Part shown: positions 1-6,194 of the stretch, piece by piece
Numbering within the stretch: the stretch's first letter is position 1
Layout: each line of letters starts with the position of its first letter
Origin: an uncultured Clostridia bacterium
GTDB taxonomy: Bacteria > Bacillota > Clostridia > Oscillospirales > CAG-272
Assembly: GCA_937892405.1 (NCBI GenBank)
Contig: CALAFS010000268.1
Span: forward strand, 1-6,745
DNA: 6,745 bases
Reading direction: 5' to 3'
Position numbers and translations under genes: made by a program
The notes under the pieces: generated by a model
What the model saw: the letters and a program-made list of their open reading frames with translations, nothing else
Database searches by the model: none
What the model was told of the DNA's origin: nothing

Positions 1-1780
1 GAAGCGTCAGGGAAATCGGCGGGTTCTCCCAAGGATAGCCAGAGAGATCGGAGAATCCGACAGTGAGAGCGTCGGATGTCAGCGTCTCGTCAACGGCAAC
101 CGACCACGGAAAAAGATCCCTCTCGTAGCCGAGGCGTTCGTGAGAGTCGGGACAATTTACTTTCGGGGAAACGGGGAGAAGACGGTACCACGGCCATTCG
201 GGCTTGAGTGGCGTTTCCGTCTTCGGGTAAAAAGGAACCCATTCGGTTTCGATCGGAAGAGAAAACAGGAGCGCGCCGCGCATAAAGGCGAGGGGGAATT
301 TCTTTGCCGCGTCGCTGTCATCGACATGAACGACGCGCGCCTTTGCCGAAAAGTGAAGATCCACCGTACCGGAAGAGAAATCGGGAAGGCGAAGATAGCC
401 GTCCCCGTCGGGTGAGATGTCTGCTTTTTCCCCGTTTACCGTGACGGTATAATCGCGGCACCATTCGGGAAGGCGGCAAAAGAGGGATTTTTCGGGGTTT
501 TTGACGGTAAGACGGATATCGTCCCGGAAGGGATAGAGGGTATCGACGGTGATGTCAAAGCCCGCGTAGTGAATCTCAGCGGGACCGTACGCCGTAATCC
601 AGAGATTGCCGTCCTCGTCGGCACATGCCATGCCGCGGACAAACTCCGGCACGACGGCGACCGAGTTGACGGGACAGCAGGAGGTGGGATAGCAGGGAGA
701 ATAGAGCTGCATATCTCCCATGCAGGGGGAGGAATTCTCGGTGGCGGTAATCTGATTCGGCGCGGAGAGGTAAGCAATGGCGCGCTCGTCCTTGCGTTTT
801 GCCCCTTGCGCGGCGTTATAGACAACGACCTCGGACAGATCTCCGTACCGTGCTTGCCCGGTGATTGCCGCCATGTGAATATAGGTGGTATTGAAGAAGG
901 TGAAGCCGCAATATTCCGCTTCCGCCGTCGCGCTGACGGGGGCGACATACTCCGACTGTGAGACGGGAGCGCCCGAGAGGTGCACGCCTTTTTTCAGGAT
1001 TTTCTCAATTCCCATCACCGAAGCGTCGAGATATTTCTTTTTGCCGGTCGCGGCATAGAGAAGCGCGGGAAGGCGCACGGCGACGCCGTAGGCGGCGGTA
1101 TGGTTGGCATTGTATTTGAGCTTCGGGTCGGTAAAATCAAGATAAGAGTTCGCGAAGATGGTGTGCTTACAGAGATATTCGGCGTATTCTTCGGCAAATT
1201 CGAGGAGGCGGCGATCGCCGGTACGCTCATAGCAGTAAAGCACCGGCTCGGTGATGAGGGCACCGGCATAGCAGGTTTTATGTTCACCCGACCACACTTT
1301 TGCAAACCAAAGCATACACCGATAGACCGCATCAAAGACATCCTGTCTCCCGGTCGCTTCATAATAGAAGAGGAGCGCACGCATGCCGCAGGCATTGCCC
1401 CACGCGTTATAGTCCTCGTAAATCTTCGCGTCGGGTTCGTTATAGGTGCCGAGATAGCCGTCGGGACGCTGTGTCTTCAGAACGGCGTCCACCCATTCTT
1501 CGGCTTTCCGTTTCAGTTCTTCGTCGTCCAGTGTAAAAGCAAGCTGAATCAGACCGGCGTAGTAGTTGCCGGAGATTTCGGCACCCCAACCGGAGATTTC
1601 GCCGCCGTCCCACTGTTTGACGACGGTCTTATGAATGTAGGGATCGGCAATCATGCCGGGTTCTATCTCGGGAAGGTGTCCGCCCATGCCGTCCTTGCTT
1701 CTTTCGAGCTGTTCTTTCAGAAAGCCGCGGGCGCGGATACTGCCGAGGGGAAGTGTTTTTCTTTTTGCGTAAGTTTTCAT
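1..1780 (-). CDS. GH127 (DUF1680) glycosidase, beta-L-arabinofuranosidase-like, partial (3' end outside window)
   Basis: The frame is open from an ATG at 1780 down to the window edge: 593 residues seen, no stop reached. There is no signal peptide (it starts MKTYAKRKTLPLG), so the enzyme should be cytoplasmic and act on imported oligosaccharides. The N-terminal ~390 residues look like the (alpha/alpha) barrel of GH127: WDGGEISGWG at 57-66, RPDGYLGTY at 105-113, E-Y-C at 289-291 and CCPVN at 368-372. In the characterised family member HypBA1 the zinc is held by Glu338, Cys340, Cys417 and Cys418, with Cys417 the nucleophile; the spacing between the E-x-C cysteine and the CC pair (77) is identical here (C291 to C368). 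E277 is a candidate acid/base. The rest is beta-rich, as in the family's C-terminal sandwiches. The RBS GGAAAG lies 8 nt before the ATG. Family assignment is firm; the exact sugar (L-arabinofuranose or another) is inferred. The divergent AraC gene is its probable regulator. Confidence 0.9.
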   Translation of the reverse strand, partial: MKTYAKRKTLPLGSIRARGFLKEQLERSKDGMGGHLPEIEPGMIADPYIHKTVVKQWDGGEISGWGAEISGNYYAGLIQLAFTLDDEELKRKAEEWVDAVLKTQRPDGYLGTYNEPDAKIYEDYNAWGNACGMRALLFYYEATGRQDVFDAVYRCMLWFAKVWSGEHKTCYAGALITEPVLYCYERTGDRRLLEFAEEYAEYLCKHTIFANSYLDFTDPKLKYNANHTAAYGVAVRLPALLYAATGKKKYLDASVMGIEKILKKGVHLSGAPVSQSEYVAPVSATAEAEYCGFTFFNTTYIHMAAITGQARYGDLSEVVVYNAAQGAKRKDERAIAYLSAPNQITATENSSPCMGDMQLYSPCYPTSCCPVNSVAVVPEFVRGMACADEDGNLWITAYGPAEIHYAGFDITVDTLYPFRDDIRLTVKNPEKSLFCRLPEWCRDYTVTVNGEKADISPDGDGYLRLPDFSSGTVDLHFSAKARVVHVDDSDAAKKFPLAFMRGALLFSLPIETEWVPFYPKTETPLKPEWPWYRLLPVSPKVNCPDSHERLGYERDLFPWSVAVDETLTSDALTVGFSDLSGYPWENPPISLTL

Positions 1781-1789
1781 GTGATGTAC

Positions 1790-1814
1790 TTTCCAAATAT
1801 AAAAAGTTTGGAAA
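1790..1814. promoter_or_regulatory. Perfect inverted repeat TTTCCAAA-N9-TTTGGAAA (operator or RBS-sequestering hairpin)
   Basis: Two perfect 8-nt arms (1790-1797 and 1807-1814) flank a 9-nt AT-rich spacer. In the GH127 transcript the arm nearest the gene contains GGAAA of the ribosome binding site, so the folded hairpin would hide it. As DNA, the dyad lies about 50-75 bp upstream of the predicted start of the regulator gene and inside the leader of the glycosidase, which also suits a protein-binding site. Which role applies cannot be told from sequence. Confidence 0.45.
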
Positions 1815-1829
1815 ATTTACTCCTGTATC

Positions 1830-1858
1830 TTTACTTTATCTTCGGAATGTGCTACAAT
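1830..1858 (+). promoter_or_regulatory. Predicted promoter of the AraC-family regulator gene
   Basis: A -35 TTTACT (1830-1835) and an extended -10 TGC-TACAAT (TACAAT at 1853-1858) are spaced by 17 nt. The predicted start near 1865 leaves a ~65-nt leader before the ATG at 1930. The -35 matches consensus at four of six bases, the -10 at five of six. It faces and overlaps the GH127 promoter. Confidence 0.55.
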
Positions 1859-1929
1859 GTCAGTATAGCAGACTTTTTACCGCGAAACAATCGAAGAATG
1901 AAAGAACATGGAGAATTCTATCAGGAATT

Positions 1930-2820
1930 ATGGAATTTTATAAAATCACGCTGCTTTCGATTCCGAAAATACACATCTCCTGCACGGTATCTTCTTATCG
2001 TTACCGCAACCGCCTGCGCGGGAACACCGAGTATCTCGAGACTACCGCGCTGACCGACGGGGACATTACCTTCCGTGCGGTGAACGGAAGGACGACGGTA
2101 TATCCCGAGGGCTCTTTTCTCCTGATTACGCCCGATATGATCGGGGAAACCTCGACGCCCGCCGGGACGCTGAACCGTCACACGACAACGCTTGTCCGTG
2201 TACCGTACACCTATGAGCGCTATGACACGGATGCGCTGTCGCGGGAAGCGTTTACCGAGCTTCTCGGATCGGTGGATCTTGAAAACTGTTTCCTGCTGCC
2301 GAAACGCGGGCGGCTCGACAAAGAATTTTCCACGGTGCTCCCGATGCTCGAGCGTATCTCCCGCCATTTTGCGCGGAGAGATGTCGGAGGGCGCGCGGAA
2401 ACGGCGGCGCGATATCTTCTTCTGCTCTCCGAGCTGACGCGGATCACCGTACAGATCGCGAGAGCCGAATACGGAGACAGTGTACCCCCCTCCGCCGTGC
2501 GGAGTGTGGATCGCGCCATCGCGTACATCGGAGAGCATTATAAAGAAAAAATCACGGCGCCCGACATTGCCGACGCGGTGGGGCTGTCCGTGAATTATCT
2601 TCACAGGATTTTCGAGAAGGTAAAAGGCGTCACGCTGATCAACTATCTGACCGCGTATCGGATCGGAAAGGCAAGAAACCTGATCGAGGCGGGAGACGCG
2701 CCGGCATATGAAATTGCGGCAGAAGTGGGATATACCGATCCGTTTTATTTCAGCCGGGTTTTCCGGAATATGGTGGGCATCAGTTTTTCCGAATACAAAA
2801 AACAGGTACATAAAAGATAA
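1930..2820 (+). CDS. AraC-family transcriptional regulator
   Basis: 296 residues from ATG 1930, the usual AraC-family length. Residues ~20-100 are a beta-rich, cupin-like ligand-sensing segment (ITFRAVNGRTTVYPEGSFLLITPDM, split across ~46-70). Residues ~193-292 are the DNA-binding domain with two helix-turn-helix motifs: ITAPDIADAVGLSVNYLHRIF (~208-228) and AYEIAAEVGYTDPFYFSRVF (259-278), the second carrying the GY.D..YFSR.F signature. An earlier in-frame ATG at 1753 would start inside the divergent glycosidase gene and upstream of the promoter at 1830-1858, so 1930 is preferred, although its RBS (AGGA, 3 nt away) is close and weak. It probably senses a sugar and controls the divergent GH127 gene, as such pairs usually do. 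The hydroxyacid dehydrogenase starts 29 nt downstream on the same strand. Confidence 0.92.
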   Translation: MEFYKITLLSIPKIHISCTVSSYRYRNRLRGNTEYLETTALTDGDITFRAVNGRTTVYPEGSFLLITPDMIGETSTPAGTLNRHTTTLVRVPYTYERYDTDALSREAFTELLGSVDLENCFLLPKRGRLDKEFSTVLPMLERISRHFARRDVGGRAETAARYLLLLSELTRITVQIARAEYGDSVPPSAVRSVDRAIAYIGEHYKEKITAPDIADAVGLSVNYLHRIFEKVKGVTLINYLTAYRIGKARNLIEAGDAPAYEIAAEVGYTDPFYFSRVFRNMVGISFSEYKKQVHKR

Positions 2821-2849
2821 AAAGCAACGGTATAGCAAAGGAGAATGCG

Positions 2850-3800
2850 ATGAAGATTGCGGTGCTTGACAGGCGGGCGCTCGGCGAAGATCTTTCGCTC
2901 GCGCCGCTGGAAAGATTCGGCGAGGTGATCGTTTATCCGACGACCTCGGAGGAGGAGCTCCCTGCGCGGGTGGCGGATGCGGACATTGTGCTGATCAACA
3001 AGGTGCGTTTCGGACGGGCGGCATTTGACGCCGCGAAGAAGTTACGGCTGATCTGCGAATTTGCGACGGGATATGACAATATTTCTCTTGAAGACGCGAG
3101 GACGCACGGTGTGGCGGTGGTCAATGTACCGGCGTATTCCACCGAGAGCGTTGCGCTCTTTACTTTTGCGACGGTGCTGTCGCTGATGACGCACCTTTCC
3201 GAATACCGTGCTTATGTGGCGGACGGAAGATACACGGCGTCCGGTGTGCCGAACCTTCTTTCTCCGGCGTATCACGAGCTTGCGGGAAAGACATGGGGCA
3301 TTGTTGGGTGTGGGAACATCGGAGGACGGGTCGCGGCAATTGCCGAGGCGTTCGGTGCAAAGGTGATCGTGAACCGCAGGCGGGAAGACCCGCGGTTCTG
3401 CTGTGTCGACATAGAAACGCTCTGCCGCGAGAGCGACATTCTCACGCTTCACTGTCCTCTGAACGAGGGAACACGGCATCTTCTGAACGCCGAAAGAATC
3501 GGTATGATGAAACGCAGCGCGATTCTTGTCAATGAGGCGAGAGGCGCTGTCGTGGATTCCGAAGCGGTGGCGTGTGCCATCGAAGAGGGGCGGCTCGGTG
3601 CGTTCGGCAGTGATGTATATGACGGTGAGCCGCTTCGCAGCGAGGACCCGCTTTACAGAATCCGGGAACGGGAAAATGTTATTCTGACACCGCATGCGGC
3701 GTGGGGCGCATATGAAGCGCGCGAGAGATGTCTTGAGATTGTATGTGAAAATATCCGTGCGTTTTTTGACGGAGAAATCAAAAACAGAGTGGATATTTGA
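2850..3800 (+). CDS. D-isomer-specific 2-hydroxyacid dehydrogenase (glycerate dehydrogenase-type)
   Basis: 316 residues, normal for the family. It should reduce a 2-ketoacid such as hydroxypyruvate, or oxidise the D-2-hydroxyacid, with NAD(P)H in the cytosol. The Rossmann motif GCGNIG is at 153-158. The catalytic triad is complete: R231 (in NEARG), E260 (in DVYDGEP) and H282 (in TPHAAWG). The stretch VPAYSTESVA (93-102) is typical of glycerate/hydroxypyruvate dehydrogenases. Where NAD-dependent members carry an acidic residue after the second Rossmann strand, this one reads VIVNRRR (172-178), suggesting NADP(H) preference; that is inference. The RBS AAAGGAG (2837-2843) sits 6 nt before the ATG, and the gene is probably co-transcribed with the AraC-type gene upstream. 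The physiological substrate, and whether it serves pentose breakdown started by the neighbouring glycosidase, are unknown. Confidence 0.9.
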   Translation: MKIAVLDRRALGEDLSLAPLERFGEVIVYPTTSEEELPARVADADIVLINKVRFGRAAFDAAKKLRLICEFATGYDNISLEDARTHGVAVVNVPAYSTESVALFTFATVLSLMTHLSEYRAYVADGRYTASGVPNLLSPAYHELAGKTWGIVGCGNIGGRVAAIAEAFGAKVIVNRRREDPRFCCVDIETLCRESDILTLHCPLNEGTRHLLNAERIGMMKRSAILVNEARGAVVDSEAVACAIEEGRLGAFGSDVYDGEPLRSEDPLYRIRERENVILTPHAAWGAYEARERCLEIVCENIRAFFDGEIKNRVDI

Positions 3801-3805
3801 GGGCA

Positions 3806-3868
3806 GAATTTAGAATTAAGAATTGCGAATTAAGAATTGAGAATTCAGAATGCAGAATGAAAAATGAA
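3806..3868. repeat. Heptamer tandem repeat, consensus GAATTAA, about 9 copies
   Basis: GAAT(T) recurs at 3806, 3813, 3820, 3827, 3834, 3841, 3848 and 3855, an exact 7-nt period, followed by a degenerate ninth unit AAATGAA (3862-3868). The last two positions of each unit vary (TA, AA, GC, AA, GA, CA) and the 3' units decay to GAATGCA and GAATGAA. It lies six nt after the dehydrogenase stop codon and runs into the terminator. Function unknown; no coding capacity seen. Confidence 0.85.
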
Positions 3869-3906
3869 AAAAGTGCGTGAGACGGGTTGAGTCTTACGCA
3901 CTTTTT
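3868..3906. terminator. Bidirectional Rho-independent terminator
   Basis: A 16-bp stem (3868-3883 with 3891-3906; one G-T pair, otherwise fully complementary) around a 7-nt loop. The core is GTGCGTGAGAC / GTCTTACGCAC, flanked by an A-run on the left and a T-run on the right, so it can stop the dehydrogenase transcript from the left and the cation transporter transcript from the right. Confidence 0.9.
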
Positions 3907-3952
3907 CGGTTTTGTTTCGATAGGGCTTTCGGAGAAAGAGGCGCGTCAAGGG

Positions 3953-5125
3953 TTATCCTCGGTCGACGGTAATGACGCAGTAGTAGTCGGGGTGGCGGGC
4001 GGCGACCTCTTTTCCGATTGCCTCGCAGACTTCGTCCGGGGTCAACGGGCTTTCGTAAGGAAGGACGATGTCAAAAATCAGATTCGTATGGGTGGTGCCG
4101 ATAACGGCGCGGAAATCGTGAATCGTGATCTTCGGATCCACCGTGGCGACACATTCTTCCGCGAAGCGGCAGAGCGCTTCCGTACGCTCGTCGTTTACGG
4201 CGATCGGATCCATGTGAATGGTGCAGAGGATACCGAGGCGCTCGTGAATCTCGCGCTCAAGGTTGTCGATGACATCGTGCAGATGGTAGATGTTGCCGTC
4301 GCCGTCGACCTCGGCGTGAAAGGTAGCGAAGAGGTGCCCGGGTCCGTAGTTATGAACAAGGAGGTCGTGAACACCGATGACCTCGGAATATTCCGCGACG
4401 ATCGCCTCGATGGCGCGGACGGTCTCATCGACCGGTGCTTCACCGAGGAGAGAATTTTTGGTTTCGTTCAGTATCCGGACGCCGGCGATCAGGATCAGGG
4501 CGGAGACTGCGAGTCCGACGATGGCATCGACGATCACCCAGCCGGTATAGCGGATCACAATCGAAGAGACAAGAACGGCGAGCGTCGAGGCGCAGTCGGA
4601 GAGAGAGTCCGCCGCGGCGGCACGGATGACGGACGAATCGGTGAGCTTGCCGACCTTCTTATAAAAGAGGGCGAGCCAGAGTTTCGCGAGAATGGATCCT
4701 GTCAGAATGAGAATCGTCAGAAGGGAAATCTCGACGGTCTCGGCTTCGGCAAGTCCGAAGAGGGTGCGGAAGGAATCGAAGAGAAGCTCCGTGCCGACCA
4801 GAAGAATCAGGAAGGAAACAATCATGGAGGCGATGTATTCGATCCGCGCGTGTCCGAAAGGATGTTTTCTGTCGGCGGGTTTCCCCGAGATGCGGAAGCT
4901 GACAAGGGAAATGAGGGAGGAGCCGGCATCTGACATGTTGTTGACGGCGTCTGCGATGACGGCGGCGGAAGACGAGAGGATTCCCGCCGTCAGCTTTGCC
5001 GCGGAGAGCAGAAGGTTGACGGCAATGCCGACAATGCCGGAGAGTGTGCCGGCGCGCTCTCTGATTTTCGGGTCTTCCATATCCCGGTTTTTACCGAGGA
5101 AGAGTCGGAGAAGAAAATTTGTCAC
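3953..5125 (-). CDS. Cation diffusion facilitator (CDF) transporter with extended, duplicated C-terminal domain
   Basis: 390 residues, longer than the ~300 of a basic CDF exporter. Six membrane helices can be placed at ~28-50, 53-76, 97-118, 132-155, 170-190 and 196-216. The transport site is N62-x3-D66 (NNMSD, helix 2) and D173-x3-D177 (DSLSD, helix 5). The absence of the helix-5 His of zinc-type members points towards Mn (or Fe) export; this is inference from family knowledge. HPFGHARIEY (88-97) is the conserved loop before helix 3. The cytoplasmic tail (~230-308) is a His-rich CDF dimerisation domain, and residues ~311-390 look like a second copy of the same fold (VIGVHDL / ITIHDF starts). 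Start is GTG 5125: it has AGAGGT 6 nt upstream and no better candidate. Proton-coupled efflux from the cytoplasm is expected. No metal regulator lies nearby. Confidence 0.93.
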   Translation of the reverse strand: MTNFLLRLFLGKNRDMEDPKIRERAGTLSGIVGIAVNLLLSAAKLTAGILSSSAAVIADAVNNMSDAGSSLISLVSFRISGKPADRKHPFGHARIEYIASMIVSFLILLVGTELLFDSFRTLFGLAEAETVEISLLTILILTGSILAKLWLALFYKKVGKLTDSSVIRAAAADSLSDCASTLAVLVSSIVIRYTGWVIVDAIVGLAVSALILIAGVRILNETKNSLLGEAPVDETVRAIEAIVAEYSEVIGVHDLLVHNYGPGHLFATFHAEVDGDGNIYHLHDVIDNLEREIHERLGILCTIHMDPIAVNDERTEALCRFAEECVATVDPKITIHDFRAVIGTTHTNLIFDIVLPYESPLTPDEVCEAIGKEVAARHPDYYCVITVDRG

Positions 5126-5152
5126 TTTGTTACCTCTTTTTGAAATTCAGAC

Positions 5153-5181
5153 TTTACAAGGAGAGAAAAACATGATATACT
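5153..5181 (+). promoter_or_regulatory. Predicted promoter of the small unknown gene
   Basis: TTTACA (5153-5158), 17-nt spacer, TATACT (5176-5181): five of six consensus matches in each box. The predicted start near 5188 lies downstream of an alternative ATG at 5172, so it decides in favour of the start codon at 5211. Confidence 0.6.
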
Positions 5182-5210
5182 GTAAAAAAAGAAAAATTCG
5201 TGGGGAAGAT

Positions 5211-5543
5211 ATGGAATACCGCCGCTTTGACATTCAAGGCAATGATGCCGATACTTTATATACGGAAATACTTTACGCGCTCGCGGTAGCGAGAACGGAA
5301 GGCGAAAGCCTCGTCCGCCTCGTCATCACTCCCGAAGAGGATACGGACGCGGGGAAGCTGTCACTTGCCGCCGCGCGTCATTTGCGTCGGCTGAAAAAGG
5401 AGAAGAAGATCGGCGTGTTTGTTCTTTCCGCAGAGCTGTCTTCGGATTCGACCGAAGCCGCCTATCTTCTGAACAAGTACCCGTCGCTCGACAAAGAGGG
5501 GATAGAGCCGCTCGCCGTCGCCGATGTGTACATTAAATTATAA
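5211..5543 (+). CDS. Small protein of unknown function, possible Smr-like alpha/beta fold
   Basis: 110 residues from ATG 5211, soluble, no signal peptide or membrane segment. Predicted order is strand (YRRFDIQ, 3-9), helix (~12-30), strand (SLVRLVIT, 33-40), Lys/Arg-rich helix (~50-66), strand (IGVFVLSA, 67-74), helix, and a final strand (VADVYIKL, 103-110). This order and the FDIQG opening resemble an Smr domain, but the DLHG histidine and the HGKG motif are absent, so function is not assigned. An upstream in-frame ATG at 5172 has a better RBS (AAGGAG, 8 nt) and would add 13 residues (IYCKKRKIRGED), but a near-consensus promoter overlaps it; the chosen start has GGGGAAG just before it. It is divergent from the CDF transporter and ends at its own terminator, so it is probably monocistronic. 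Confidence 0.7.
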   Translation: MEYRRFDIQGNDADTLYTEILYALAVARTEGESLVRLVITPEEDTDAGKLSLAAARHLRRLKKEKKIGVFVLSAELSSDSTEAAYLLNKYPSLDKEGIEPLAVADVYIKL

Positions 5544-5565
5544 ACGGTAAAAATTCCGAAGACGG

Positions 5566-5606
5566 AAAAGGACTGTCGGTGCGGTAAAACGCAGACAGTC
5601 CTTTTT
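5566..5606. terminator. Bidirectional Rho-independent terminator
   Basis: Stem GGACTGTC (5570-5577) / GACAGTCC (5594-5601), extended inside by TGCG / CGCA (5580-5583 with 5590-5593, two G bulged) around a GTAAAA loop. TTTTT follows on the plus strand and an A-run precedes (T-run on minus). It serves the small gene from the left and the acyl carrier protein gene from the right. Confidence 0.9.
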
Positions 5607-5622
5607 CGTATGGAACAGTAGC

Positions 5623-5850
5623 TCAGTTCTGAGCAGCTTCGAGATACTTGACAATGTCGCCGACGGTGTTGAAATGATGAAGATCCTCATCGTCGATCAC
5701 GATGTTGAATCTTTCTTCGCAAAGATAAACAAGATCGGCAAGCTCCAGCGAATTGATGCCGAGGTCGCCTGCCAGTTCTGCGTCCATGGTAATATCATCA
5801 GCGTTAACGCGAAGTTCTTCTACAAGGAACTTCTTGAGATTTTCAAACAT
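5623..5850 (-). CDS. Acyl carrier protein, stand-alone
   Basis: 75 residues, standard length, acidic, four-helix carrier-protein pattern. The 4'-phosphopantetheine attachment site is S34 in GDLGINSLELADL (28-40); the usual Asp before this Ser is Asn, so the motif reads NSL instead of DSL, a variation seen in some carrier proteins. It carries growing acyl chains in the cytosol, for type II fatty acid synthesis or a dedicated pathway. It has an excellent RBS (AAAGGAGG, 7 nt before the ATG), its own promoter and its own terminator, and no fatty acid synthesis gene is adjacent, so whether it is the housekeeping or a secondary carrier cannot be decided here. I therefore leave out the symbol acpP. 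Confidence 0.93.
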   Translation of the reverse strand: MFENLKKFLVEELRVNADDITMDAELAGDLGINSLELADLVYLCEERFNIVIDDEDLHHFNTVGDIVKYLEAAQN

Positions 5851-5871
5851 GTCCTGTCCTCCTTTGTATTA

Positions 5872-5892
5872 GGTGCAAACCGAATTTGCACC
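5872..5892. promoter_or_regulatory. Perfect palindrome GGTGCAAA-N5-TTTGCACC at the acyl carrier protein transcription start
   Basis: Two perfect 8-nt arms (5872-5879, 5885-5892) with a 5-nt spacer. It begins about 6 nt downstream of the -10 box of the leftward promoter, so it covers the predicted start (near 5891) and the first ~20 nt of the leader. That position suits a repressor operator, or a 5'-end hairpin that protects the mRNA. There is no T-run, so it is not a terminator. Confidence 0.6.
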
Positions 5893-5897
5893 ATACC

Positions 5898-5926
5898 ATA
5901 TTACTATAACTTGCCCGGTTTGTCAA
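5898..5926 (-). promoter_or_regulatory. Predicted promoter of the acyl carrier protein gene
   Basis: On the minus strand: perfect TTGACA (5921-5926), 17-nt spacer, TAATAT (5898-5903). The predicted start near 5891 gives a ~41-nt leader containing the palindrome and AAAGGAGG. Confidence 0.75.
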
Positions 5927-6100
5927 TAGTTTTTTTAAAAGTTAATCATATTTCACATTTTGGCCGCGATGAAATCATGAAATTTGTGGGATTTTCACGA
6001 GATAAAACGGCGGATTTTTCACACGGAAGAAGAAACGGACGGGCTCTCTGTAACAGGATATGCACGGTGTCCGTCTCTTATGCCGATGATATTTTTCCTG

Positions 6101-6129
6101 TTGACAAGACAGAAAGATAATGATATAAT
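6101..6129 (+). promoter_or_regulatory. Perfect consensus sigma-A promoter of the NfeD-like gene
   Basis: TTGACA (6101-6106), 17 nt, TATAAT (6124-6129): both boxes match consensus exactly at the ideal spacing. Expected start near 6136, about 60 nt before the ATG at 6195. Confidence 0.85.
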
Positions 6130-6194
6130 AGAAAACGCGGATATCAAGAGACCCGATCAAAGGGAAGTCAAACGATACCGAGAAGGATCCGAAT

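Larger units (their letters stand above)
1785..1890 (-). promoter_or_regulatory. Predicted promoter and leader of the GH127 gene
   Basis: Read on the minus strand, a -35 TTGTTT (1885-1890) and an extended -10 TGC-TATACT (TATACT at 1862-1867) are separated by 17 nt. The predicted start near 1855 gives a leader of about 75 nt. The -10 overlaps the start region of the opposing araC-family promoter, so the two should compete for polymerase. Assigned by eye from consensus only. Confidence 0.55.
5866..6194. other. Intergenic region between the acyl carrier protein and NfeD-like genes
   Basis: 329 nt without a convincing gene. The left third holds the leftward carrier-protein promoter and its palindrome; the right quarter holds the perfect promoter of the NfeD-like gene. 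Between about 5930 and 6100 only short, weakly supported open frames occur, none with a RBS and a recognisable product. I see no RNA gene in it. Confidence 0.6.

Noticed and set aside
1753..1929. N-terminal extension of the AraC-family gene to an ATG at 1753
   Set aside because: Would overlap the divergent glycosidase start and lie upstream of the predicted promoter; length without it is normal for the family.
980..2053. Long plus-strand open frame (357 codons)
   Set aside because: Antisense to the GH127 gene over most of its length, no family resemblance, no RBS; it runs through the divergent promoters.
1921..2838. Minus-strand open frame of 305 codons
   Set aside because: Antisense shadow of the AraC-family gene, Arg/Gly-rich with no recognisable domain.
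3887..4933. Plus-strand open frame of 348 codons
   Set aside because: Antisense to the CDF transporter, which has clear membrane helices and metal motifs; the frame begins inside the terminator.
5153..5186. Inverted repeat TTTACA...TGTAAA around the small gene promoter
   Set aside because: Only 6-bp arms 22 nt apart in AT-rich DNA, and one arm is the -35 box itself; chance is likely.
6035..6074. Inverted repeat ACGGAC...GTCCGT in the gap before the NfeD-like gene
   Set aside because: 6-bp arms with a 28-nt loop and no T-run or other RNA-gene sign.
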